From an uncultured Clostridium sp. (GTDB lineage Bacteria > Bacillota > Clostridia > TANB77 > CAG-508): a DNA stretch of 64,000 nt. The stretch lies in the NCBI GenBank assembly GCA_900557195.1, contig USRT01000002.1, positions 62,001 to 126,000 on the forward strand. Reading direction: 5' to 3'. A model generated the notes under the pieces. It made no database searches. It worked only from the letters and a program-made list of their open reading frames with translations, and was not told the origin of the DNA. The position numbers and the translations under genes are program-made. This document shows, piece after piece, positions 37,077 to 47,432 of the stretch (its first letter is position 1; every line of letters starts with the position of its first letter).

Positions 37077-37631
37077 TTACTGCACTAACATGCAGTCACA
37101 ATCTGGCTTATGTATTCCATCATGCCAAATTAAGAAAATTTGCTTTGTGTCTTGGTTATATCCCCAAATAGAGTTTACACCCAATTCAACTATGTCGTAT
37201 GCCTTTGTAACTCCATCAGTTGTCTCAACAATCGCTTCATCAATCATTCGATAAGTATTCCCGTCTTTAAAATAAACATCAACATCAAAGAATATCTTTG
37301 TAGTTTCAAAACCAGTAATGTCTACTTCAAACCGATTCTCTTCAGTTCCTTTCCAATAGCTATAAGATGCTACTCTTCCCCAGTCTATTGGTGATGATAT
37401 TCTGCTATACTCACCTTTTTCTGAATAATATTTGGTAATACATTCGCAAATATTTTCATATATTTCCTGGTAATCAGTGTTAGCCTGATTATATGAACTA
37501 TATTTTACGCCAACATCTACCTCCATTTCCATGACTTCATTTGTTGAGTCTGATTCTTTACTATTACATGCACAACATAAACATAATGTTCCTACTGTAA
37601 CAGCAAAAAGTTTGTAAATCTTTCCGACCAT
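37077..37631 (-). CDS. Putative lipoprotein with atypical codon use
   Basis: 184 residues from the ATG at 37631 (GGAGGAAAATG upstream). A lipobox-like LCLCCAC follows a hydrophobic segment, so it is probably an exported lipoprotein. The rest is unrecognised. Codons such as GTC, GAC, GGG and CGG are more frequent than in neighbours, suggesting transfer. It is the only gene where an in-frame CGG (37334-37332) clearly reads through as Arg: a +1 shift would hit a stop three codons later. Confidence 0.65.
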   Translation of the reverse strand: MVGKIYKLFAVTVGTLCLCCACNSKESDSTNEVMEMEVDVGVKYSSYNQANTDYQEIYENICECITKYYSEKGEYSRISSPIDWGRVASYSYWKGTEENRFEVDITGFETTKIFFDVDVYFKDGNTYRMIDEAIVETTDGVTKAYDIVELGVNSIWGYNQDTKQIFLIWHDGIHKPDCDCMLVQ

Positions 37632-37757
37632 CATTTTCCTCCAAATTCTGGTGCTACAATACAAGTTATATTTGCATTGTATAGGTTTATATTCAAATTT
37701 TGGGTGTAATACCCTTGAAGAATAATTATACATATTTTATATTACTTAGTCAACTGT

Positions 37758-40125
37758 TTAATTTCTTAATCTAGCATCACACTTTTTCTCCACATTTTCA
37801 ATTATCTTTTTAAAACTTTCCATTACTTCTTCTTCAGTTAAAGTTCTCTTTGTATCATTAAAAGTTAAAGAATATGCTATTGACTTTTCATTTTCACCAA
37901 CATTTTCACCTGTATAAACATCAAAAACTTCAATATTTGTAAGTGCTGAACCACTTGCCTTTTTTATTACCATTTCAATTTCTTTAGATGTTATATTTTT
38001 ATCTACAATAAATGCAACATCTTTTTTTACATTTGGGAATTTAGAAATCTCTTTAAATTTCATTTTTCCAACTTTCTTAGAAAGTAATCTACTTAAATTA
38101 ATTTCAAATACAAAAACTTTATCTTTAGATACATTTGGATGTAATCTTCCGAACATAGCCAACAACATCATTATTTACACTTATTGCAGCTGTTTGACCA
38201 GGGTGAAGTTCTTTTGGAAGTTCTTTATCTGTTATAAAACTATATCTACCACCAAATCCTAAATAATCTAATACTTCTTCTACTACACCTTTTATTACAT
38301 AGAAATCTACTTCTGCTTTATTTAGTCCTAAGTAGTATTCCCCACACATTACTGAAGCAAGTTTTGCTTCTTCTTTATATTCTTCTTGTTTCTTATAGAA
38401 TCCTTTTCCTATTTCGAATATACTAATATCTTTTATATTACGAGCTTTATTATATTCATAAACTTTTAATAAAGATGGTAAAATACTATTTCTTAATGTA
38501 TTTCTTTCTTCAGTCATTGGATCTAATAGTTTTAAGCTTTCGAATTCATCTATCACATACTTGTTTACATCTTTATCATTAACTAAAATATATGTTAATG
38601 TTTCATTAAGTCCTAAAGAAATCATTTTATTTCTTATTTCTCTTGTGGTTTTATCAAAACTTCCAGCTTTCATAGGAAGACTTGGCAACTTTCCTTCAAT
38701 ATTATCTACACCATATATTCTACCTACTTCTTCTATTAAATCTTCTTTAATAGATATATCTAATCTTCTTGATGGCACAGACACTATAATTTCTTCATCC
38801 TTAGAAGTACACTCAAAATCTAATTTTCTAAATACATCTAAAATTTCTTCTTTTTTTAGTTTAGTTCCAAGTACATTATTAATATCTGAAACTTTTACAA
38901 CTACATCTTTATTTTCTTTATTTGTAGTATCATATTTCACTAAACCTGTAACAATTTTTGCATCTGCATATTTTTCTAGTAAATGGCATGCTCTTTCTAT
39001 AGCCATATAAGTTCTTTTGGGGTCTAATCCCTTTTCAAAACGATTACTTGCTTCACTTCTTAATATCTTCTTAGATGTCTTTCTAACTTTTACTGAATCG
39101 AAAATTGCAGATTCTATAATTACATTTTTTGTATCATTTTCTACTTCTGTTGTAAGTCCACCCATCACACCTGCAAGACCTATTGCCTTTTTTCCATCAG
39201 AAATAACTATATCATTTTCATCTAAAATTCTTTCTATATTATCTAAAGTTGTTAACTTTTCATTTTCACTTGCCATTCTAACTTCTAATTTATTTTCTAA
39301 TCTATCTGCATCATAAAAGTGAAGTGGTTGACCTACTTCTAACATAACATAGTTGCTAATATCTACAACATTATTGATTGGTCTAATTCCAGATGCTATA
39401 AGTCTACTTTTTATAAAATCTGGGCTTTCTTTAATTACAACATTCTCGGCCTTTTTTGATAAAAATAGTGAACAATTATCTGTATTTATTTCTATAGAAA
39501 ATTTATTATTTATATCTTCACCTTGTTCATTATATGATAAATCTATATCCTTTACTTTTTTATCATATATTGCACCTATTTCATATGCCATACCTAATAT
39601 ACTTAATAAATCTCCTCTATTAGCAGTTAGTTCAAAATCGATAACACTATCATCTAGTTTTAAATATTTTATTGGATCTTCACCAACTACAGCATCACCA
39701 CCTAATTCATGTATTCCATCTTTATCAATGTCTGTTAAAAATTTATTTTCTATACCTAATTCTTGAAGTGAACAAAGCATTCCATTAGATTCTTCTCCAC
39801 GTATATTACCTTTTTTTATCTTAACATCACCTGGAAGATGTGCACCATCTAATGCAACTATTACTTTTAATCCTTCTCTTACATTTGGTGCACCACATAC
39901 AATATTTAAAGTTTCTTCTCCTATATTAACTTTGCAAACATGTAAATGGTCAGAATCTGGATGATCTTTGCAAGATACTACTTCTCCTATAACTAATTTA
40001 CTTGCATCAATTAAATTTCCTGCGTAGTCATATTCATTTCCAACTCTAGTCATATCTTCTGCTAAAGTTTTTACAGGAACATCTATATCTATATAATCTT
40101 TTACGAAATTCAAACTTAATTTCAT
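37758..40125 (-). CDS. pheT: Phenylalanyl-tRNA synthetase beta chain (needs +1 shift at CGG)
   Basis: 788 residues after correction, normal for PheT. In order: N-terminal domain, tRNA-binding EMAP-like domain (DASKLVIGEVVSCKDHPDSD), B3/B4 editing domain, B5 domain, core-like domain and the FDX-ACB anticodon-binding domain. Codon 659 is CGG (38151-38149) followed by A. The zero frame stops 7 codons later; dropping the C gives GGA and GRLHPNVSKDKVFVFEINL, the usual Gly-Arg-Leu-His-Pro junction. The ATG at 40125 lies one base past the pheS stop. PheT is essential. Confidence 0.94.
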
Positions 40126-40126
40126 A

Positions 40127-41176
40127 TTACTCCTCATCCTTTCTATCAAATTGTTTTAAAAATCTTGTATCATTTGTGTATAAATATCTCATATCTGTTA
40201 TTCCATATCTAAACATTGCTAAGCGGTCTATTCCTGTACCAAAAGCAAATCCTCCATATAAATCTGGATCATATCCATTCATCTTTAATACATTCGGATG
40301 AACTATTCCTGCTCCTAATACTTCTATCCATCCTGTTTGTTTACACAAATTGCAACCTTTTCCACCACATTTAAAACATGTAACGTCAACTTCGTAAGAA
40401 GGCTCTGTAAATGGGAAATAACTTGGTCTAAATCTTAAATTTAAATTCTCTCCAATTAATTTCTTTACAAAAACTTCTAATGTTCCTTTTAAATCTGCAA
40501 GTGATACATTGTTTTCTTTTTTATCAATTACTAATCCTTCAACTTGATTAAATTGATGAGAATGTGTTGCATCATCTTCTCTTCTATATGTTTTTCCTGT
40601 ACAAATCATTCTAATAGGTGATTTTTCTTTATTAGCAAGCATTGTTCTTGCTTGCACACTTGATGTTTGTGTTCTTAATAAATACTCATCTGTAATATAA
40701 AAACTATCTTGCATATCTCTTGCTGGATGACCTTTTGGTAAATTCAATCTTTCAAAGCAAAATTCATCTGTTTCAAGTTCTGGTCCATCAATAACATCAT
40801 ATCCCATAGATACAAATAAATCTTGTATTTCTTCTATTGTTCTATTAATTGGATGTTTGCTTCCTCTTTTAACTTTAGTACTTGGAAGTGTTACATCTAT
40901 TTTCTCTTTTTCTAATTTTTCTTTCAATTCTTTTTCTTCAAATTCATTTTCTTTTTGTTTAATAAACTCTTCTAATTCCTGCTTTACACTATTTACCATG
41001 TTACCAATAACAGGTCTTTCCTCTGGACTAAGATTTGCCATTCCTCTTAATATAGTTGTAAGTTCACCTTTCTTTCCCAATATTTTCACTCTAATATCAT
41101 TTAGAGTTTTTCTATCTTTTGCATCTTCGATTAATGTTTTTGCAACATCTCTAATTTTTGTTATTTCTTCTTTCAA
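40127..41176 (-). CDS. pheS: Phenylalanyl-tRNA synthetase alpha chain
   Basis: 349 residues: an N-terminal coiled coil that binds tRNA, then the class II catalytic core with HPINRTIEEIQDLF, motif 2 (CTGKTYRREDDATHSHQFNQ), a four-Cys cluster (CFKCGGKGCNLC) and motif 3 (FGTGIDRLAMFRYGI). Full length. Forms the alpha2-beta2 enzyme with PheT and is controlled by the T-box leader upstream. Confidence 0.97.
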   Translation of the reverse strand: MKEEITKIRDVAKTLIEDAKDRKTLNDIRVKILGKKGELTTILRGMANLSPEERPVIGNMVNSVKQELEEFIKQKENEFEEKELKEKLEKEKIDVTLPSTKVKRGSKHPINRTIEEIQDLFVSMGYDVIDGPELETDEFCFERLNLPKGHPARDMQDSFYITDEYLLRTQTSSVQARTMLANKEKSPIRMICTGKTYRREDDATHSHQFNQVEGLVIDKKENNVSLADLKGTLEVFVKKLIGENLNLRFRPSYFPFTEPSYEVDVTCFKCGGKGCNLCKQTGWIEVLGAGIVHPNVLKMNGYDPDLYGGFAFGTGIDRLAMFRYGITDMRYLYTNDTRFLKQFDRKDEE

Positions 41177-41230
41177 TTTAATTCCTCCTTTTTATTAAAA
41201 ATACTATATTTTTAATATCAAATATTTAGG

Positions 41231-41475
41231 TTATAAAAAAAGATACCACGAAAAATCCATTAATAGGACGATTTTTTCGTGGTACCACCTAAATTCATAT
41301 ATTATATATATCTCATTTATAGTTATAACGTAAACAACCGCTTTTCCCTACTATTATTTCAAGAAAAGAACTAAAAAGTGAAATTTCAAGTAAATTTGCA
41401 GTAATAAGTTTTCAGCAAATACTTATTATCTCTGATTTCTGGCTATTTAATTACTCTACTTTGCTTTTTAACAGT
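41231..41475 (-). promoter_or_regulatory. T-box riboswitch of pheST
   Basis: In the minus sense the leader carries the T-box AGGTGGTACCACG (41293-41281) as antiterminator, overlapping a strong terminator (GTACCACGAAAAAATCGTCC pairing with GGATTTTTCGTGGTATC, then a T run near 41241-41235). Upstream sequence to about 41475 holds AGAGA and GAAA elements of a Stem I. Uncharged tRNA-Phe would turn on pheST. A UUC specifier is plausible but I did not fix it. Confidence 0.85.
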
Positions 41476-41481
41476 TTTTAT

Positions 41482-42489
41482 TTATTCACCTTTAAAATAT
41501 GCTTTAGTTTCATTATATGCTCCAAAAGTAACAATATAATCTGAACATCCTATTGGTACTTGTGTTGCCAATCTTCCAGATGTATTTTTTGTTTTAACAT
41601 AATCTCTTGGACCAATAAATATAGTACTTGTTATATATGTTACTCCATTATATTTTATTGAACTAGATGTTAATCCTTCTACTTTTCCTGATACATCTCC
41701 ATTAGCTCCTACAGAAGACATTGTGTAATCTGCAAAGTCCACATCATAGTCTATTACTAACCATTCTAATCCTTCTTTTGGATCTTGATATTTATATATT
41801 GAAGAACCTGAAGTCATGTATTCTTGAACTGCTTTTTTAGCGTCTTCTCCTCTTGTAAAGTTTGTAACTTTAACATTTACATTTTCATATCCTTTAGTTT
41901 CAGTACTATATTTTGCAGCAGTTCCCCATTCACCTTTAGTAAGTGGAGCTTCTTTAGTTGACGTTTTTGCATCTCCTGTAACCACATTATTAGTTACATT
42001 ATTTTCTACTGTATTATTTACAACTGTATTGTTTGCTATTGTATTATTTGCTAATGAATTTCTAATTGTATTAGATGTAGTATTGTTTATAGTATTGTTT
42101 TTAACTGTAGTATTTGAATTTCTTATATCATTAACAATTGAATCTATTTTATTTTCTGTAACTACATTTTTTATATTATCATTGTAAAATTTAACTCCAA
42201 AAAATACTATTCCTGAAATTAAACATCCAAATATTAATAGTACTAAAACAACTACTATAATAATTATTGGTGCTTTGCTCTTTTTCTTGTTTACTACATT
42301 ATTATTTTGTGCATAATTATTGTATTGTTGCTGTCCATTATTGCTTTGACCTACTCTTGCATTATTTTGTTCTTGCATTGGCTGAGCTACATTATTATTT
42401 TGTTCATTTTGATTGTTTCCTTGAACTTGATTGGTATTTTCTTGATTTTGATTATCTCCTTGTACCTGATTATTATTTTGTTCGTCCAT
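41482..42489 (-). CDS. Membrane protein with Asn/Gln-rich cytoplasmic head
   Basis: 335 residues. Residues 1-70 are low-complexity Asn/Gln with repeated NQVQG units. A Lys-rich patch and one span (about 76-98) follow, then a long Asn/Thr-repeat linker (NNTIANNTVVNNTVENN) and a C-terminal globular domain resembling DUF4352-type Ig-like proteins. GGGGG-rich RBS at 42493. Function unknown; topology suggests an extracytoplasmic domain. Confidence 0.65.
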   Translation of the reverse strand: MDEQNNNQVQGDNQNQENTNQVQGNNQNEQNNNVAQPMQEQNNARVGQSNNGQQQYNNYAQNNNVVNKKKSKAPIIIIVVVLVLLIFGCLISGIVFFGVKFYNDNIKNVVTENKIDSIVNDIRNSNTTVKNNTINNTTSNTIRNSLANNTIANNTVVNNTVENNVTNNVVTGDAKTSTKEAPLTKGEWGTAAKYSTETKGYENVNVKVTNFTRGEDAKKAVQEYMTSGSSIYKYQDPKEGLEWLVIDYDVDFADYTMSSVGANGDVSGKVEGLTSSSIKYNGVTYITSTIFIGPRDYVKTKNTSGRLATQVPIGCSDYIVTFGAYNETKAYFKGE

Positions 42490-42629
42490 TTTTATCCCCC
42501 TTATTATTAATTTACCTAATTATTTTATCTTTATTTTCATAAAAAGTCAATAATTCTCTTTCTTTTTTATATTATTTATAGTATAATTATATTGTATAAT
42601 TTAATTTTTTAAGGAGGTACTAAAAATTT

Positions 42630-43082
42630 ATGTGGCAGTTTTGGTTAATTGCTGCTGGTATCTTTTTTGTATTTGAAATGATAACAGTTGGTTTCTTAGT
42701 CTTTTGGCTTGGAATTGCTGCTTTAATTACTATGGTAGTAAGCTTCTTTACAGATAATATAGTAATTCAAACAGCTGTATTTGTTATCTCTTCAATATCA
42801 TTAATTTTTCTAACCAAACCTTTTGTTAGAAAATTCATGAACAGTAAAGATAATCTAGCTACAAATGCAAATTCAATCATAGGAAAAAATGGAATAGTGA
42901 CAGAAGATATTAATTCTACATTAAGTACTGGCCTAGTAAAAATAAATGGAGAAACTTGGTCAGCAAAAAGTTATGACGAAGATTTTATTCCTAAAGGTTC
43001 TACTATTACTGTAACAAAAATAGATGGCGTAAAAGCTGTTGTTACTACAAATTCCGAAGTAAAATCGCAAATTATTAATTAG
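42630..43082 (+). CDS. NfeD-like membrane protein
   Basis: 150 residues: two or three N-terminal spans (WLIAAGIFFVFEMITVGFLV) and a C-terminal OB-fold (GKNGIVTEDINSTLSTGLVK, then INGETWSAKSYDE), the short NfeD form. AAGGAGGTAC precedes the ATG. NfeD proteins act with SPFH-family partners, and one follows 62 bp downstream. Confidence 0.85.
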   Translation: MWQFWLIAAGIFFVFEMITVGFLVFWLGIAALITMVVSFFTDNIVIQTAVFVISSISLIFLTKPFVRKFMNSKDNLATNANSIIGKNGIVTEDINSTLSTGLVKINGETWSAKSYDEDFIPKGSTITVTKIDGVKAVVTTNSEVKSQIIN

Positions 43083-43144
43083 TCATTATTATTACAAAAT
43101 CTAAATATACATAAATAAACAAGATAATTTAAGGAGGAAAAAAT

Positions 43145-44056
43145 ATGTTATGGTTTTTTATTATAGTATTAATTATTGCTTTAATTATTGCATTTAAAAC
43201 AATAAAAGTTGTTAAACAATCTGAAGTTTACATTATTGAAAGACTTGGTAAATTTCACAAAATTGCTGATGCTGGTCTTACTATAATCATCCCATTTTTT
43301 GATCATGTTAGATCAGTAGTTAGTTTAAAACAACAAACAATGGATATCCCACCACAGGGAGTTATTACAAAAGATAATGTTACAATTACAATTGATACAG
43401 TAGTGTTCTACAAAATTACTGACCCAGCAAAAGCTGTATACGAAATTCAATCTTTAAAGAAAGGTATTGAATATTTAGCTATTACAACAATTCGTGATAT
43501 TGTTGGTAAAATGGACTTAGATGAAACATTCAGTTCTCGTGATGCTATAAACGACCGTTTAAGAGTTATATTAGATGAAGCAACAGATCAATGGGGATGT
43601 AAAATAGATAGAGTTGAAATAAAAGATATTACACCACCTGCTGATATTCGTGATGCAATGGAAAAACAAATGAATGCAGAAAGAAATAAAAGAGCTTTAA
43701 TTCTTCAAGCTGAAGGTGAAAGACAATCTGCAATCACACTTGCTGAAGGTAAAAAACAAGCTGCAATCTTAGAAGCTGAAGCTGACCGCGAATCTGCAAT
43801 TAGAAGAGCTGCCGGTGAAGCTGACGCAATAAAACAAGTTGCAGAAGCTAAAGCCCAAGAAATTGAAATGGTTTACAAAGCAATGATGAAAGCAAATCCA
43901 GATGAAAAATTAGTTCAATTAAAATCTTTAGAGGCTTTAAAAGAAGTTGCAAATGGAGATGCTAATAAAGTATTTATTCCATTTGATGCAACAAAGGCTC
44001 TTGGAAGTTTAGGAGCTATTAAAGAAGTTATGAAAGATGATGGGAAGAAAAAATAG
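43145..44056 (+). CDS. SPFH/band-7 (stomatin-like) protein
   Basis: 303 residues: a single N-terminal anchor, the SPFH domain (SEVYIIERLGKFHKIADAGL, then DIPPQGVITKDNVTITIDTV and RDIVGKMDLDE), and an Ala/Glu-rich coiled coil with repeated AEGERQ/AEGKKQ units. Scaffold-forming membrane microdomain protein of the slipin/QmcA type, paired with NfeD. Confidence 0.9.
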   Translation: MLWFFIIVLIIALIIAFKTIKVVKQSEVYIIERLGKFHKIADAGLTIIIPFFDHVRSVVSLKQQTMDIPPQGVITKDNVTITIDTVVFYKITDPAKAVYEIQSLKKGIEYLAITTIRDIVGKMDLDETFSSRDAINDRLRVILDEATDQWGCKIDRVEIKDITPPADIRDAMEKQMNAERNKRALILQAEGERQSAITLAEGKKQAAILEAEADRESAIRRAAGEADAIKQVAEAKAQEIEMVYKAMMKANPDEKLVQLKSLEALKEVANGDANKVFIPFDATKALGSLGAIKEVMKDDGKKK

Positions 44057-44064
44057 ATATTATA

Positions 44065-44094
44065 AAAAGAATCTTAAGTTTAAGATTCTTTTTT
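44065..44094 (+). terminator. Terminator after the SPFH gene
   Basis: Stem GAATCTTAA/TTAAGATTC with a short loop, followed by TTTTTT. It may also serve copA from the other side (A-run 44065-44069). Confidence 0.75.
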
Positions 44095-44155
44095 GTATTA
44101 TGGCTTATTTGAATTGTGTTTGCAAACAGACTTTTTTAGCCAAAAGTCCGTATAA

Positions 44156-46370
44156 TCACTTATTTATTTTTATATTCCTTAATCTTGAAGCATTTAATAT
44201 AACTGTAATACTACTAAATACCATAGCAACACTTGCAATCATTGGATTAATCTCAATTCCAATAGGCTTTAGTAATCCCATTGCTACTGGTATCATTAAA
44301 CAATTATAAAAAAATGCCCAAAATAGATTTTGCTTAATATTTCTAATTGTTTTTTTACTAATTTTAATTAAATTCATAATACTTTCTAAATCATTTTTAG
44401 TTAAAATTACATCAGAGGAATCCATGGCAATATCACTTCCACTGTTTACACTTACACCTATGTCTGAACAACTAAGGGCAGGGCTATCATTAATACCATC
44501 TCCACACATCATTACATATCTATCTTCTTTTTTTAGTTCTTTTATTATTTTTGCTTTTTCTGATGGTAGTACATTTGCAATTACCTTTGTTATTCCTATA
44601 GATTCAGCAATTTTTTCTGCTGTTTCTTTATTATCTCCTGTTAGCATAATTGTTTCTATTTTATTCTTATTTAATATGCCTATAGTATCTTTTGCATTTT
44701 CTCTTATAATATCATTCACTCCAATAATTGCAAGAATTTTATCTGAATTTGCCACATATACAATACTATTACCACTTTTAGCAAGTTTTTCTTCATCTTG
44801 ATAATATACATTTTGGATATTATATTCCTTCAAAATTTTTGAATTTCCAAGTATTAGCTTTTGCCCATTTATCTTGCCTACAATTCCTAAACCTGTTATA
44901 TTTTCAAATTCTTTAACTTCTAGTATTTCAAGTTTATTTTCTACTAAATATTCTTTAAAAGCTTTTCCTATTGGATGAGTACTCATACTTTCAATACTTC
45001 CCACTAATTGCAATAGTTCTTTTTCCTCTATGTCACTATAATTTATTATTTCTGCAATTTTTAATGTTCCATATGTTAATGTTCCTGTTTTATCAAAAAC
45101 AATTGTGTTTACTTTTTGTGCATTTTCTAAAACTTCGCTTTTCTTCACTAAGATTCCATTACTTGCACATAAACCTTCACTTATAACAATGGCAAGTGGA
45201 GTAGCTAAGCCTAAACTACAAGGACAGGCTACAACTAATATAGTAACAAATGCAGAAATAGCAATACTAAAATCTTGTCCTAAACACAAATATACTAAAA
45301 ATGTAATAATTGCTATAATTATAACTGTTGGTACAAAATACCCTGAAACAGTATCTGCAATTTTGGCAATCGGTGCTTTTGTATTACTTGCTTCTATAAC
45401 TAATCTTACAATTTCTGATATTGTTGATTCTTTTCCTATCTTTTCTGCTTTATATTCTAAATATCCATCATAATTTATACTTCCTGCAATTACTTTGTCT
45501 TCTTGTTTTTTTGCTACTGGCTTACTTTCTCCTGTAATAAAAGATTCGTCTAAATGTGCTTTTCCGAATTATAATTTCTCCATCTACTGCAATTCTTTCT
45601 CCTGGTTTTGATATTACAATATCTCCTTTTTTTATTTCATCTAAAGTTACTTGTTTTTCTATTCCATCTACTTTTAATATTGCTGTTTCTGGAGTTATTT
45701 TAACTAATTTTTGTATTGCTTCTTTTGTTTTGTCTTTACTTATTCCATCAATATATCTACCTAATTTTATAAAGTAGATTACAATTGCTGCTGATTCAAA
45801 ATATAAATTCATAGTATAACTATGGTTTCCTTTTATAATCATATACATACTATATAAGCTATATAGAAAACTACTAATTACTCCAATGCTTACTAATGTA
45901 TCCATATTAGGTGTTTTATGGATTAAATTTTTATACCCATTTTTTAAAATGTCATATCCATATATAATAAATAATATTGTTAATAACAATAAACATACAG
46001 TATAATTAATTGCATTTGTATGTGGGTTTAAAATTTCTATTGTCGGTAAATTAATCATATGGCCCATTGAAATATACATTAGAATTACTGCTAAACCTGA
46101 AAAAATAATAAATTTGATTTTTTCTTTTTTATTTTTGCCTTCTAGCTTTATTTCTTTGAACTCTCCTAAACTCTTGAATCCTGCTTGTTTTACAAATTCT
46201 TCTATTCTTTCTTTATTTAATAATCTTTCATCATATTCTATAGTAGCATTTGCCATTACAAGATTAACTACTGCATTTGAAATTCCATTTTGTTTGTTTA
46301 AGTATTTTTCAAGACCATTAGAACAGGCACTGCAAGTCATTCCATCAATGGATAAAATTATTTTCTTCAT
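44156..46370 (-). CDS. copA: Copper-type P1B ATPase (needs +1 shift at CGG)
   Basis: 737 residues after correction. One HMA metal-binding domain (GMTCSAC, Cys13 and Cys16), membrane spans, actuator domain, CPC motif (VACPCSLGLATP), phosphorylation motif DKTGT, HP motif (STHPIGKA) and GDGINDSPALS. At 45566-45564 the codon is CGG followed by A; the zero frame stops 14 codons later. Dropping the C gives IIIGKAHLDESFITGESKP, restoring the TGES loop. Probable Cu+ exporter, with a CopZ-like chaperone 2 bp upstream. Confidence 0.93.
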
Positions 46371-46372
46371 AC

Positions 46373-46585
46373 TTAATCTTCCTTTACTTTAAATCCAATA
46401 TCCTCGATTTTTTCTTTCATAGTACTTATTGTTACTTCACTTTTTGAAGTAACAGTAACTGTTCCACTTACATGATTTGCAACTACATTTTCTATTCCTT
46501 CTATCGTTTTTAGAGCATTTTGAACTCTATTTTCGCATCCATTACAAACCATTCCCTCTACTTTAATTATAGTTTCTTTCATCAT
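46373..46585 (-). CDS. copZ: Copper chaperone CopZ-like (HMA domain)
   Basis: 70 residues forming a single HMA domain with GMVCNGCENR as metal motif. It precedes copA by 2 bp and is expected to hand copper to it. No copper-responsive repressor gene (csoR or copY) is seen beside it. Confidence 0.85.
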   Translation of the reverse strand: MMKETIIKVEGMVCNGCENRVQNALKTIEGIENVVANHVSGTVTVTSKSEVTISTMKEKIEDIGFKVKED

Positions 46586-46903
46586 TATCTCTTCCTTCTA
46601 TTATATATTTAGATTTTTTTAGGGATTTACCTATAAACCCATTATATATTTTACATTATTATAAATCACAGTGCAAAATTAATTAATATAGAGTAATCTG
46701 AAAATACTGATATGTTAAATTTTAAAATTTGTTTTGACCTACTGTTTTTATCCTTCCTCTACAGAACGGTCGCCGTGCCCTTGCACCTCGAAAATTCTCT
46801 TCCTGATTGCGTTTTTAAAAATAAATTTTAAAATTTAATATATCAGGATTTTTAACTGAGCCTTTTTTTTATCTGCAAACTGTAATTACCATTCTCATTC
46901 ACT
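46586..46903. other. Gap with a 24-bp inverted repeat element
   Basis: No gene. Arms at 46707-46730 and 46823-46846 match in inverted orientation at 23 of 24 bases (CTGATATGTTAAATTTTAAA in the left arm). The ~92-bp loop is G+C richer than its surroundings and holds GAACGGTCGCCGTGCCC. The layout resembles the 39-bp element at 32171 but the sequence differs. Confidence 0.5.
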
Positions 46904-47320
46904 TTATTTTTCCAACAAATTCTCAAATTTATTACTAAACTCTGAATTATATTTTTTTAAGTTAATTGGTTTTAGATTTTTATCTGTAAAGCAATGTTTT
47001 GTTTCCCCTACAAGTATTGTTTTCCCTGTTTTCTTATCTTTTACATCATATCCAACTGTCATTCTTACACCTGAATATTCTTTTATAAAAGGTTTTATTA
47101 TTATTGTATCTGCAAATGTAACATGGTATTTATAAGAACAATTTACTCCAAGTACTGGAATTGTTATACCATTTTCTTCTAAAGTAGCAAATGGCATTTC
47201 TATGCTCTCTAACCAAGAACATCTCGCTTCTTCCATAAATCTAATATAATTTGAATGATGTACTACTCCCATTTTGTCTGTTTCATAATAATTAATTTTT
47301 CTTTCAAAAATAAATTCCAT
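46904..47320 (-). CDS. Acyl-CoA thioesterase, 4HBT hotdog family
   Basis: 138 residues from the ATG at 47320. The family block YYETDKMGVVHHSNYIRFME carries the catalytic Asp and HH. Single hotdog fold, as in YbgC/FadM thioesterases. The frame is open to 47476 but the extra part overlaps rarA and is hydrophobic, unlike the family. The acyl substrate is unknown. Confidence 0.85.
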   Translation of the reverse strand: MEFIFERKINYYETDKMGVVHHSNYIRFMEEARCSWLESIEMPFATLEENGITIPVLGVNCSYKYHVTFADTIIIKPFIKEYSGVRMTVGYDVKDKKTGKTILVGETKHCFTDKNLKPINLKKYNSEFSNKFENLLEK

Positions 47321-47432
47321 AATAAAGTCTGTCCCTTTCCTTTCTTTTATAAAATATACATAGTTCAAAAAAATTATACATTTTATAAACTTAAATTTCT
47401 TTACTATCATTAAAAAAAACACAAAATAAATA

